A DNA stretch of 64,000 nt from Pararobbsia silviterrae (lineage in GTDB: Bacteria > Pseudomonadota > Gammaproteobacteria > Burkholderiales > Burkholderiaceae), in assembly GCF_003628125.1 (NCBI RefSeq), contig NZ_RBZU01000005.1, forward strand, positions 186,001 to 250,000. Reading direction: 5' to 3'. This document shows, one piece after another, positions 54,225-62,633 of the stretch. The notes under the pieces were generated by a model. That model was given only the letters and a program-made list of their open reading frames with translations. It had not been told where the DNA came from and made no database searches. Position numbers and translations under genes: made by a program. Each line of letters starts with the position of its first letter. Within the stretch, counting starts at the first letter, position 1.

Positions 54225-55244
54225 TTACTGCTTGATCGCCTGCTGCACATAGGCGGCAGTGACCGTCGGACCATAGTCGGGCAACAGCGTATCGAGGCGC
54301 TTCTGCTCTTCGAGGAATTTCGATGTATCCGCGAGCGCCGCGGCCGTGCCGCCGCCCAGCAGCGTGCTGCCCGGTTGCTCGCTCAAAAGCGGATAGCTCG
54401 TGCCGCGCAGCAACGGGGGCACGTCGGCCGGATCGGAGCCGCTCACGCGCGCGATCGCCTCGACTTCCGGCGAACTCGCCGTCCAGTTCGCGCCGTTCTT
54501 GCGATAGTCGTCATTCACCTGACCCGTCACCTTCGCGAAGCTCACCAGAAAGTCGGGATGCGATTGCGCGAAGTCCTTGCGCGTCACCCATGCGAGGAAT
54601 GTCGGCGAGCCCCATTTGCGCACGTCGGCCGAGGTCGTGAAGATCTTGCCCGTCTTCTGGATCTTGCCCAGCGCGGGTTCCCATACATAGGCGCCGTCGA
54701 TGTCGCCGCGCTCCCATGCGGCGGCGATTTCGGGCGGCGCGAGATTGAGGATCGTCACGCGATCGGCCGGCACGTTCCAGTGCTTGAGCGCGGCCAGCAG
54801 GCTGTAGTGCGTGGTGGACACGAAGGGCACGGCGATCTTCTTGCCGATCAGGTCCTGCGGCGAATTGATGTGGCTGCCGTTACGCACAACGAGGGCTTCC
54901 GCCGAACCGATTTCGGCTGCGACGAAAAACGTCTCGATCGGCAGGCCGCGCGTGACGCCCGCGGCGAGCGGACTGCTGCCCGTGAAGCCGACCTGCACGT
55001 CGCCCGAAGCCATTGCGGCGATCACATCGGCGCCCGTGTTGAACTTGCGCCAGTTGATCTGATAGCCGCTGTCCTTTTCGTAAAGACCCTTGGCCTGCGC
55101 GATCTTGGACGGCTCGATATCCGTCTGATAGCCGATGGTCACGATCTTGTCGGCGGCTTGCGCGACCGATGCGCCGACGATTGCGCTGGCGATCGCGCCG
55201 GCGAACGACAGAGCAAGCAGCCGAAGGAGTAAGCGTGTGTTCAT
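54225..55244 (-). CDS. tauA: TauA-like taurine-binding periplasmic protein
   Basis: A 339-residue solute-binding protein with a signal peptide of about 30 residues ending VAQA. The mature part begins DKIVTIGYQTDIEPSKIAQA. Segments such as MASGDVQVGFTGSSPLA, STTHYSLLAALKHW and ERGDIDGAYVWEPALGKI closely resemble E. coli TauA as I recall it, more than SsuA, so taurine or a related aminosulfonate is the likely ligand. It is the second gene of the operon, 51 bases after ridA, and the following genes encode its ATPase and permease. Confidence 0.9.
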   Translation of the reverse strand: MNTRLLLRLLALSFAGAIASAIVGASVAQAADKIVTIGYQTDIEPSKIAQAKGLYEKDSGYQINWRKFNTGADVIAAMASGDVQVGFTGSSPLAAGVTRGLPIETFFVAAEIGSAEALVVRNGSHINSPQDLIGKKIAVPFVSTTHYSLLAALKHWNVPADRVTILNLAPPEIAAAWERGDIDGAYVWEPALGKIQKTGKIFTTSADVRKWGSPTFLAWVTRKDFAQSHPDFLVSFAKVTGQVNDDYRKNGANWTASSPEVEAIARVSGSDPADVPPLLRGTSYPLLSEQPGSTLLGGGTAAALADTSKFLEEQKRLDTLLPDYGPTVTAAYVQQAIKQ

Positions 55245-55295
55245 TGCATGGACTCTGAAGGGATAGCGCGAATAGAGGAAGGCGCCGGGCGGCGC

Positions 55296-55703
55296 TTAAC
55301 GTACGGCATGCAGCACGGCGTCGATTTCCACGCGCGCGTTGCGGCCCAACTGCGCCACGCCGATCGTGGTGCGCGCGGGAAGCCGCGCCGCATCGTCGAA
55401 ATAGCGGTCGTAGACGCGATTGAAATCCGTGTAGTCGGCGTCGAATTCGCGCAAGTAGATGCGCACGAACACCGTGTTCGACAGCGCAAAGCCCGCGTGT
55501 TCGACGATCCGTTCGAGATTGCGAAAACACAGCTGCGCCTGCGCCTCGATGCCTTCGGGCAACGGATGATCCGGCGCGTCGGGATCGACGGGCAGTTGTC
55601 CCGTGACATACAGCCAGCCGCCGGCTTCGACTGCATGGCTATAGCGTGCCGAGGGCGGCGGCGGAGCGGCAGAGGGGGCTCGATGGAACACGATGGAAGA
55701 CAT
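55296..55703 (-). CDS. RidA-family (YjgF/YER057c) enamine/imine deaminase
   Basis: A 135-residue RidA-family protein from the ATG complementary to 55701-55703. It has YSHAVEAGGWLYVTGQLPVD, QAQLCFRNLERIVEHAGF, the conserved Arg in VFVRIYLREF, and the C-terminal RNARVEIDAVLHAV with the conserved Glu. RidA proteins hydrolyse reactive enamines/imines to carbonyl compounds and ammonia. It is the first gene of the operon, directly behind the promoter at 55781-55808 and the palindrome at 55749-55770. Its place ahead of a taurine-type transporter and a flavoprotein suggests it handles an imine made by that oxidase (inference). Confidence 0.88.
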   Translation of the reverse strand: MSSIVFHRAPSAAPPPPSARYSHAVEAGGWLYVTGQLPVDPDAPDHPLPEGIEAQAQLCFRNLERIVEHAGFALSNTVFVRIYLREFDADYTDFNRVYDRYFDDAARLPARTTIGVAQLGRNARVEIDAVLHAVR

Positions 55704-55748
55704 GACGTCTGGGCTCTCCAGGAGCGGGATGCACGCATCGAATCGGTG

Positions 55749-55770
55749 TGTCGTTGTTATAACAACGACA
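55749..55770. promoter_or_regulatory. Perfect 22-base palindrome, probable GntR operator
   Basis: The half-site TGTCGTTGTTA is followed by its exact complement. The centre TTGTTATAACAA has the AT-rich symmetric look of GntR/HutC-family sites. It lies between the divergent ridA and gntR genes, 10 bases downstream of the ridA -10 box, so bound protein would block transcription of the operon. Confidence 0.75.
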
Positions 55771-55780
55771 GGGTGAGGCG

Positions 55781-55808
55781 AGTATAGGGTTGCGCCGGTC
55801 GCGGTCAA
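55781..55808 (-). promoter_or_regulatory. Sigma-70 promoter of the ridA-tauABC-flavoprotein-ferredoxin operon
   Basis: On the minus strand TTGACC (55808-55803, 5 of 6) and TATACT (55786-55781, 5 of 6) are separated by 16 bases. Predicted start is near 55774, immediately before the palindrome. Confidence 0.75.
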
Positions 55809-55916
55809 AACGATGATTTCTGACATGCTTATGCCGGCGTCCGATTTGCGTGCCGCGCATGTCGTGCACAATCACGCACTCGGCGGCGCGTTGCCGCACT
55901 AAGGGTTCAACGATCG

Positions 55917-56654
55917 ATGGGAAAAGCCAGACACGCTGCCGCCACGTTATACGACCGCATTCGCGATGCGCTGCATGCGCGCATTCTCGACGGCACGTAT
56001 CCGCCGGGTTCGCGGCTGCCGACCGAGCACGCGCTCTGCGAGTCGCACGGCGTGAGTCGAATTACGATCCGTCAGGCGCTTGAGCGTTTACGCCAGGAAG
56101 GATGGGTCGAGAAGATTCATGGGCAGGGCACCTTCGTGCAACGATCGCGTGCCGTGCAGAACGTCAGCGCGCTGCAAAGCTTCTCGGAGGCGATGACGCC
56201 GTTCGGACATCGCGTGTCGAATCGCGTGGAAAGCGCGCGGATCGTCGAGGCCAACAGTCAGTTATTGGATCGCTTGCGATTGGACGCACAAGCGCAAGTG
56301 ACCGAAATCCAGCGCGTGCGGATGTTGGACGGCGCGGCCGTGTCGTTCGAAGTCACGTATGCGGCCCATGAGATCGGCGCGCAGTTGCTGATCGCCGATC
56401 TCGCGAACCGCGATATTTTTCATGTGATCGAGCAGGACTGCGGCGTGCGCATCGGTCATGCGGATTTGTCGATCCGATCGATGCCCGCGAGCGGTGCGGT
56501 GGCGTCCGGACTCGAGGTCGAGCCGGGCAGTTCATTGCTATGCATCGAGCGCGTCGTGTACAGCCGCGACGGCGCGCCCGTGCTGTTCGAGGCCCTCCAT
56601 TATCGCGGGGACGCGTTCCAGTATCAGTTGAGAATCGAACGCGCGAAGCGGTAA
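55917..56654 (+). CDS. GntR-family (HutC/UTRA) transcriptional regulator
   Basis: A 245-residue regulator with an N-terminal GntR winged helix (LYDRIRDALHARILDGTYPP, RLPTEHALCESHGVSRITIR, LRQEGWVEKIHGQGTFV; residues 10-78). A UTRA ligand-binding domain starts near residue 95 (FSEAMTPFGHRVSNRVESAR through EALHYRGDAFQYQLRIER). It is divergent from ridA with the 22-base palindrome between them, 147 bases before its start, and is the obvious candidate regulator of the operon. UTRA domains bind small amino- or sugar-type effectors; here the operon substrate or a derivative is likely (inference). Confidence 0.92.
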   Translation: MGKARHAAATLYDRIRDALHARILDGTYPPGSRLPTEHALCESHGVSRITIRQALERLRQEGWVEKIHGQGTFVQRSRAVQNVSALQSFSEAMTPFGHRVSNRVESARIVEANSQLLDRLRLDAQAQVTEIQRVRMLDGAAVSFEVTYAAHEIGAQLLIADLANRDIFHVIEQDCGVRIGHADLSIRSMPASGAVASGLEVEPGSSLLCIERVVYSRDGAPVLFEALHYRGDAFQYQLRIERAKR

Positions 56655-56757
56655 TGCGCGATCGCGCGACGCCTGCGCAACGGCGGTGTGCGATGCATGC
56701 GGCGCATACGATCGCATCGATGCCGCTCATCACGGTTTCCATCGATACCCCAGCGAC

Positions 56758-57699
56758 TTAACGCGGGTTCGGCACGATCCACGGTGTCGCGTCGGGGCGG
56801 ATGTCGACGCGCTCGGCGAGAAAGTCGAGAAACGCGCGCACGCGCAGCGGCAAGTGGCCGCCCTGGCCCACATAGACGGCATGGATGTCCTCGACGTCGC
56901 CCGGATTGCAGTCCTCGAGCACAGGTTGCAACCGGCCGGCGGCGATATCGTCACGCACCTGAAACGCCGCGAGGCGCGCGAGCCCCAGACCCGCGAGCGC
57001 CAGACGGCGCAGCGCTTCGCCGTCGCTCGCTTGCGCGTTGCCTGTCACGGGAAATACGCGGTCCTCACCCGCCTGTCGCAGCGGCCATCCGGCTTGCGCG
57101 CGCACGTAGTTCGCGCCCAGGCGATTGTGGTCGAGCACGTGTTCCGGTGTCGCAGGCGTACCGTGACGCGCGAGATAGCGCGGCGCGCCGACGATCACCA
57201 TGCGCGTGCCGCCGAGTTTGCGTGCGATGAGATTCGAGCTCTTCATCGGACCCGCGCGCACGGCGACGTCGGTGCGCTGTTCGAGAATGTCGACGACCTC
57301 ATCGGTCAGCACGATATCCAGTTCGACATCGGGATGACGCTCGAGGAACTCGGGTGCGAGCGGAAGCAGGACGTGATGCCCGAACGGCACGTTCGCGTTC
57401 ACGCGCAGACGGCCGCGCGGTACGGTGCGTTCGCTGACGCAGCGTTCGGCTTCTTCGAGATCGGCGAGGATGCGCACGCCGCGCTCGTAAAACGCACAGC
57501 CTTCGGACGTCAACTGGATTTGCCGCGTCGAGCGGTTCACGAGGCGCGTGCCCAAACGCTGTTCGAGCCGCGCGACGAGCTTGCTGACTGCCGAGGGCGT
57601 CATGTCGCACGCGCGCGCGGCAGCGGAGAAACCGCCGAGTTCGATCACGCGCACGAAGACTTCCAGTTCGCCGGATCGATTGACGTCGAGACGGGCCAT
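56758..57699 (-). CDS. LysR-family transcriptional regulator
   Basis: A 313-residue LysR-type regulator. The helix-turn-helix is in ELEVFVRVIELGGFSAAARA and CDMTPSAVSKLVARLEQRLG, followed by RLVNRSTRQIQLTSEGCAFY. The effector domain starts near residue 90 (RGRLRVNANVPFGHHVLLPL). I start it at the ATG complementary to 57697-57699; the frame is open upstream but unrelated. It is divergent from the secreted hydrolase gene, 111 bases away. The intergenic region has repeated TGAATTCA palindromes, so it may regulate that gene and itself. Confidence 0.9.
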   Translation of the reverse strand: MARLDVNRSGELEVFVRVIELGGFSAAARACDMTPSAVSKLVARLEQRLGTRLVNRSTRQIQLTSEGCAFYERGVRILADLEEAERCVSERTVPRGRLRVNANVPFGHHVLLPLAPEFLERHPDVELDIVLTDEVVDILEQRTDVAVRAGPMKSSNLIARKLGGTRMVIVGAPRYLARHGTPATPEHVLDHNRLGANYVRAQAGWPLRQAGEDRVFPVTGNAQASDGEALRRLALAGLGLARLAAFQVRDDIAAGRLQPVLEDCNPGDVEDIHAVYVGQGGHLPLRVRAFLDFLAERVDIRPDATPWIVPNPR

Positions 57700-57713
57700 G
57701 ACGGGCTCCTCAG

Positions 57714-57805
57714 TGAATTCACGGCATAAGCGCTGTTCCTTCGGCAAGTCTAGTTCAATTGAGTCGTTGAATTCACCATTTGCTCGTTCATGGCTATTGA
57801 ATTCA
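57714..57805. promoter_or_regulatory. Three TGAATTCA palindromes between LysR and hydrolase genes
   Basis: The 8-base palindrome TGAATTCA occurs at 57714-57721, 57768-57775 and 57798-57805. The first is extended to GTGAATTCAC. In GC-rich DNA three copies in 92 bases are unlikely by chance. They flank both start codons and may be binding sites for the divergent LysR protein. Confidence 0.5.
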
Positions 57806-57810
57806 TCGAT

Positions 57811-59157
57811 ATGAAACGAATCACCCCCTCTCTCTCGTATGCGTGCGCCGCGCGCATCCTGGCGTTGACCGCGGCCGTCGCTGTCGCGCCCGTGCCCGTG
57901 CCCTTTGCGATGGCGGCGTCGCCCGCGTGGGTCGCGACTTGGCAGGCGAGTCCGCAGCCCGTCTGGGGATCTGAGTTCCTGTTTCCGACGCATGTGCCGC
58001 CGATCCTGCAGGACCAGACCGTGCGGTCTCTCGCGCGCGTCAGCCTGGGCGGGCCGCGCCTGCGTGTTGTGCTGTCAAACGCGTATGGCAGTCAGCCATT
58101 GATCGTCGGAAAGGTGACGGCCGCGGGGACGCAAGGAGATGGCGCGGTGCGCGCGGATCGGCTGCGCGCCGTGACGTTCGCCGGCCGCGACGGCGTGAGC
58201 ATTCCGCCCGGCGCATCGGTGACGAGCGACCCCGTGGCCTTGTCGGTCCCCACGCGTGCGCAGCTTGCGATCAGCATTTATGTGCCAAATGAAACGATGG
58301 TGAATACATTTCATTGGGACGGCCGACAGACGAGCTGGATCGCGCCCGGCGATCAGACGTCGATGCCGACGCTATCGAACGGAAACGGCGCGATCGTCAC
58401 GACGACGGTCCGCGTGCTGTTGACCGGCATTCAGGTCGAAACCGAACCCGCGGCGCGCACGGTCGTCGTGATCGGCGATTCGATCACCGACGGTGCGACG
58501 GCGACCCTCGATCGAGACAGCCGCTGGCCCGACTTCCTGGCCGCGCGCTTCGCGCCGCGCAATGTGGCGGTCGTCAACGCGGGCATCTCGGGCGCGCGCT
58601 TGTTGTCCGACGGCATGGGCGTGCGCGCGCTCGCGCGTTGGGATCGAGACGTACTTGAGCAGCCCGGGGTGCGCAGCGTCATCGTGATGCTGGGCATCAA
58701 CGATATCGCATGGCCCGGCACGGCGTTCGCCCCGCAGGCGCGCCGTCCGTCGCTCGACGATCTGACGACGGGTTACCGTCGGCTCGTCGAACGCGCGCAT
58801 CGTCATGGCGTGCGTGTGATCGGCGCCACGCTGACGCCGTTCGAGGGCGCGTTGCCGGGTACGCCGCTGAGCAACTACTACGACATGGACAAGGACGCGC
58901 TGCGCGAACGCGTGAATGACTGGATTCGCCGCAGCGGCGTGTTCGACGCGGTGATCGACTTCGATGCGGCCTTGCGCGATCCGGCGCATCCCGCTCGAAT
59001 CGACGCGCGCTACGACTCGGGCGACCATCTGCATCCCGGCGATGAAGGCAATCGCGCGATGGCCGAATACGTTGATCTCGATGCCGTGGCGCCGGGACGC
59101 GATTCGTTACGGGGTCTGATACCTAATCCGATACGTCATCCGATACCGAATCCATGA
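57811..59157 (+). CDS. Secreted SGNH/GDSL-type hydrolase
   Basis: A 448-residue esterase/lipase-like protein with a probable signal peptide of about 36 residues (ILALTAAVAVAPVPVPFAMA). The four SGNH blocks are present: VVIGDSITDGATA (catalytic Ser), NAGISGARL (Gly), LGINDIAWPG (Asn) and GDHLHPGDEGN (Asp and His). About 200 residues precede block I, forming an N-terminal beta-rich domain common in this subgroup. An alternative ATG at 57790 adds seven residues; neither start has a good Shine-Dalgarno. The C-terminus ends in a small IPNP-IRHP-IPNP repeat. The substrate could be a polysaccharide ester or lipid; sequence does not decide. Confidence 0.88.
   Translation: MKRITPSLSYACAARILALTAAVAVAPVPVPFAMAASPAWVATWQASPQPVWGSEFLFPTHVPPILQDQTVRSLARVSLGGPRLRVVLSNAYGSQPLIVGKVTAAGTQGDGAVRADRLRAVTFAGRDGVSIPPGASVTSDPVALSVPTRAQLAISIYVPNETMVNTFHWDGRQTSWIAPGDQTSMPTLSNGNGAIVTTTVRVLLTGIQVETEPAARTVVVIGDSITDGATATLDRDSRWPDFLAARFAPRNVAVVNAGISGARLLSDGMGVRALARWDRDVLEQPGVRSVIVMLGINDIAWPGTAFAPQARRPSLDDLTTGYRRLVERAHRHGVRVIGATLTPFEGALPGTPLSNYYDMDKDALRERVNDWIRRSGVFDAVIDFDAALRDPAHPARIDARYDSGDHLHPGDEGNRAMAEYVDLDAVAPGRDSLRGLIPNPIRHPIPNP
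59119..59154 (+). repeat. Three 12-bp degenerate repeats at the hydrolase C-terminus
   Basis: Units of 12 bases at 59119, 59131 and 59143 share ATAC-N3-ATCC-type sequence and encode IPNP, IRHP and IPNP. They lie directly before the stop codon. Confidence 0.5.
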
Positions 59158-59302
59158 CGCGGTAACGGAAATAAAACGTCAAATGCGGCGCGTAGAACCT
59201 TTCCTCGATCTCTGTCAGGCTGAATCCAATCCGATTGCACGCGAATCGAAAGCAAAACGAAGGATTGAATCTTTATAAAGTCAGCATTGACGGGGAGGTT
59301 GC

Positions 59303-61063
59303 ATGGTCGAGCCATTTCATAGGTATGCTGCGGAGTCGACCGCCGATGCGACGACGCGATCGGCCGAGTCTTCGCGTGGCTCGGATCACGACCGGGTTTC
59401 GCCGGCGCCGCTCGTGAGCGCGTTGCAGATCCCCGCGTGCTGCTTCGATCAAGCGGGCGACGTCATCAGCATCAACGACGCATGGGTCACGTACGCGGGT
59501 CTTTCGGGCGAGGCTTTGAGCCAACGTCAATGGATCGAACTGATCGAAGCCGAGCATCGATACGATGCGCTGTCGGCGCTTCGCGCGGTGCCTGCGTTCT
59601 CCGATCGGACCGAAATCAAGTGCCGGCTTGACACACGCCATGCGGAGGCGCGCTGGTTCGTCGTCCATCTCCATCGCCTGGATGCGGCTTGGCTTTGCAC
59701 GTGCACGGACATTCACGATCTGATGGCCAACACGCGCGAGCTCGAACATCGCGCGTCGATGCAGACGGACATGCTCAATGTCAGCGTCGATTGCATCAAA
59801 TTGATCGCGCCGAACGGAACGCTCCTCCATATGAATCGCGCCGGATGCCTGGCCTTGGGCGTCGGCGAGGATTCGGGCTTCGGCATGCCCTGGCTGCCCT
59901 TGCTGCCCGAGGATATCTGGGTGCAAGGCGAAGCCGCGTTGAATATCGCGCGCACGGGGCAATTCAGCCGATTCCCGGGGCGCAGCGTGGTGCCCGGCCA
60001 GCCGCCCCAGTACTGGGACAATATGCTGACGCCGATTTTGAGCGCCACGGGGAATACGACGGCGATCATGTGTGTGTCCAGGGAAGTCACACGCGAACGC
60101 GCGGCGCTCGATTCCGTTCAACGCAGCGAGGAACGGCTTGCGATTGCCGCCCGCGTGGGAGGGCTCGGCGTCTGGGACTACGATATCGCGCTCGACGTCC
60201 TTCATTGCGACGAGAACTGGTATCGGATCGTCGGTCGCGATCCGAATACGCCGATCGTCTCGATCGACGCGTTTCGCCCGTTGATTCACCCCGACGACGT
60301 CGACAAGGCCACCGAGGTCGAAAAGACCGCGAAGGAGCTCATCGCATCGGGGCAGGACTACGGCATCGAATTTCGTGTCGTGCGTCCGAGCGGCGAGATT
60401 CGATGGGTACGATCCGTCGCGTATCTCCAGCAGGAAGACGGGGTCGCCAGGCGCGCGGTCGGCTTTATGGTCGACATTACCGATGCGCGCCGCGCCGAAC
60501 TTGCGCTGCGCGACGAGAATCGCCTGCTCGAAGACGAGAAGGCATCGTGGCGTCGCCAGAGTCTCGAGGATTCGCTGACGGGCATTGCCAATCGCCGGCA
60601 TCTCAACGAGGCGCTCGATCGGATCTGCCGCGGCGAAGCGCGTTCGGGTACGCGCATCGGCATCACGTTGATCGACATCGATTATTTCAAGCGTTACAAC
60701 GACCGGTACGGACATCCCGCGGGGGATCGCGCGCTCCGGCTCGTGGCGACGGCGTTGCAGGCATGCTGCCGACAGTCGGATTTCGTGGCGCGCTACGGCG
60801 GCGAGGAATTCATGATCGTCTGGCAGGACATCAAGAATCCGGTTCCGCTGCTTGAAAGCGTCGGCAATGCGATTCGGCGGCTCGACATCGCGCATGACGC
60901 ATCGCCGACCGGACAGATCACGGTCAGTTGCGGATGCGCGGTGTTCGATGCGACGCATCCGAATTTATCGGCCGCGTGGCTCATTCAGCAAAGCGACGAG
61001 GCGCTGTACGAGGCGAAGTCGCTTGGGCGAAACCGATACGTCGTGCGCGAGATCGGTCGCTGA
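59303..61063 (+). CDS. PAS-domain diguanylate cyclase
   Basis: A 586-residue signalling protein that should make cyclic di-GMP from two GTP. No membrane segment is evident. Three PAS-like sensory domains are visible: about residues 35-135 (QAGDVISINDAWVTYAGLSG), 150-260 (CIKLIAPNGTLLHMNRAGCL) and 280-400 (GVWDYDIALDVLHCDENWYR, with a PAC tail GFMVDITDARRAEL). The GGDEF domain begins DSLTGIANRRHLNEALDR and has the active signature RYGGEEF. The inhibitory I-site RQSD lies five residues before it, so feedback inhibition is likely. A GGGGAGG Shine-Dalgarno precedes the ATG. The ligand of the PAS domains is unknown. Confidence 0.93.
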   Translation: MVEPFHRYAAESTADATTRSAESSRGSDHDRVSPAPLVSALQIPACCFDQAGDVISINDAWVTYAGLSGEALSQRQWIELIEAEHRYDALSALRAVPAFSDRTEIKCRLDTRHAEARWFVVHLHRLDAAWLCTCTDIHDLMANTRELEHRASMQTDMLNVSVDCIKLIAPNGTLLHMNRAGCLALGVGEDSGFGMPWLPLLPEDIWVQGEAALNIARTGQFSRFPGRSVVPGQPPQYWDNMLTPILSATGNTTAIMCVSREVTRERAALDSVQRSEERLAIAARVGGLGVWDYDIALDVLHCDENWYRIVGRDPNTPIVSIDAFRPLIHPDDVDKATEVEKTAKELIASGQDYGIEFRVVRPSGEIRWVRSVAYLQQEDGVARRAVGFMVDITDARRAELALRDENRLLEDEKASWRRQSLEDSLTGIANRRHLNEALDRICRGEARSGTRIGITLIDIDYFKRYNDRYGHPAGDRALRLVATALQACCRQSDFVARYGGEEFMIVWQDIKNPVPLLESVGNAIRRLDIAHDASPTGQITVSCGCAVFDATHPNLSAAWLIQQSDEALYEAKSLGRNRYVVREIGR

Positions 61064-61574
61064 AGGCGGGCGAGGGCGCATGCGGATCGGCGGCAATGAC
61101 GCGCGCATGCAACGCGACCCTCGACTTCGCTGCGACGTTGCGCGGCCCTGCGCATCGTTGTGACGTGATGTAGCGGTCCGTGCGCGGTCCGTGCGCGGGG
61201 CGCGCCGCAAGGGCGTGTAACGGCAGGCTTGCCGACATGACGCCTGAATAATGCGCAAGCGCAGACTCACAAAAACTGTCACGCGAATCGGATTGGGCCG
61301 ATCGAACGCGACACGCAGGGAATCGTGCGGTGCAGTGCGAGGCCATGCCATATGACGCCTTATGCTACGCATCATGCAATACGGCGCGGTATCGCAGATG
61401 ATGTGAATCGCATCGACGGCGGCACAAAGAAAAAAGCCTGGCCGAAGGCCAGGCTTGACGCATCTTTATTACGCTTCTCTAGGCATCGGACGCGAGGCGG
61501 ACTTGAAAAGCACGACGTTCACGTCATGAACGCGCTCTCGCTAAGCGCATCTCCGCTCGCATTCCGATTCACGC
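61064..61574. other. Intergenic region diguanylate cyclase / sugar ABC genes
   Basis: About 510 bases between convergent genes. It contains an 11-base tandem duplication GCGGTCCGTGC (61173-61183 and 61184-61194) and the minus-strand terminator of the sugar transporter (61427-61456). I see no gene or RNA I can name. Confidence 0.5.
61427..61456 (-). terminator. Intrinsic terminator of the sugar ABC operon
   Basis: On the minus strand a perfect 10-bp stem AAGCCTGGCC / GGCCAGGCTT with a TTC loop is followed by a T-rich run (complement of AAAGAAAAA at 61427-61435). It lies 118 bases after the stop codon of the binding-protein gene. Confidence 0.9.
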
Positions 61575-62516
61575 TTAGTCATACAGCACGGCCGCAATCT
61601 TCGGATCGCTCATATTGGTCTTGTCGTACCAGTAGAAGCCCGTATCGACCTTCTTCGGCAACGTCTGCCCCTTGAGCGCCTTGACGGCCGAATCGACGAC
61701 ACACTTGCCGATGCCGACGGGGTTTTGCGTAATCGCGCCGGCCATGAGCCCCGAGTTGATATCGTCCTTCTGCTCCTTGCCCGAGTCGAAGCCGATCAGC
61801 ACGAGCTTCTTGCCCGATTCCTTGACGCCGATCGCCGCGCCTTCGGCCGAGCCTTCGTTCGCGCCGAAGATTCCCTTGAGATTCGGGTTGGCCTGAATCA
61901 TCGCCTTCGCGATTTCGGCGGACTTCAAGTGATCGCCCGCGCCGTACTGGATCGAGACGATCTTGATGTTCGGGTGCTTCGCCTTGATCTCGTTGACGAA
62001 GCCATCGCGACGGTCGACGCCCGTGCGGCTCGTCTGGTCATGGACGATCACGCCGACTTCGCCCGAATTGCCGATCAGGTCGGCCATTTTGTCGGCTGCA
62101 AGCGCCGCCGCCGCGAGATTGTCGGTCGAACATGTCGTCAAGGGAATGTCGCTGTCGACGCCCGAGTCGAACGCGATGACCGGGATCTTGTTGCTCTGCG
62201 CCTTCTTGAGCAGCGGAATCGCCGCCTTGCTATCGAGCGCCGCGATGCCGAGCGCTTGCGGATTCTTCGCGAGCGCGGCCGACAGCATGTCGATCTGTTT
62301 GTCGACCATCGCTTCCGTTTCCGGACCTTCGAACGTGATCCGCACATTGTTCTCCTTCGCGGATTGTTCGGCGCCGGCCTTGACCGCTTGCCAGAACTGA
62401 TGCTGGAACCCCTTCGAAATCAGCGGAATATAGATTTCGTCCGCGACCGCGAGACTGCTGCCGCCGACCAGCGCGCTGATACCGACGGCGATACTGATGA
62501 GTGTTCTCTTCAACAT
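61575..62516 (-). CDS. Ribose-type sugar ABC transporter binding protein
   Basis: A 313-residue periplasmic binding protein of the RbsB/LacI-like class (PBP type 1). The ATG complementary to 62514-62516 has a GGAGGAG Shine-Dalgarno. A signal peptide of about 26 residues ends LAVA. The mature domain starts DEIYIPLISKGFQHQFWQAV and has FDSGVDSDIPLTTCSTDN (hinge and ligand region) and GANEGSAEGAAIGVKESG. The sugar is not readable from sequence; ribose, xylose, allose and polyols are all possible. It follows the permease gene by 117 bases in the same direction. Confidence 0.9.
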   Translation of the reverse strand: MLKRTLISIAVGISALVGGSSLAVADEIYIPLISKGFQHQFWQAVKAGAEQSAKENNVRITFEGPETEAMVDKQIDMLSAALAKNPQALGIAALDSKAAIPLLKKAQSNKIPVIAFDSGVDSDIPLTTCSTDNLAAAALAADKMADLIGNSGEVGVIVHDQTSRTGVDRRDGFVNEIKAKHPNIKIVSIQYGAGDHLKSAEIAKAMIQANPNLKGIFGANEGSAEGAAIGVKESGKKLVLIGFDSGKEQKDDINSGLMAGAITQNPVGIGKCVVDSAVKALKGQTLPKKVDTGFYWYDKTNMSDPKIAAVLYD

Positions 62517-62633
62517 ATCGATCTCCTCCAAAGGTTGGCCTTCCGATTGCAGCCGTAATGGGAGCATCGGTGTGCTCCCGGTTCTTGCTCTGTTGACATG
62601 CGCGTTGCGTGTGACGCGCACATGTGTCCGGTG

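Noticed and set aside
56656-56667. Palindrome GCGCGATCGCGC between gntR and the LysR gene
   Set aside because: Made of the very common CG-rich words of this genome; no spacing or position suggests a function.
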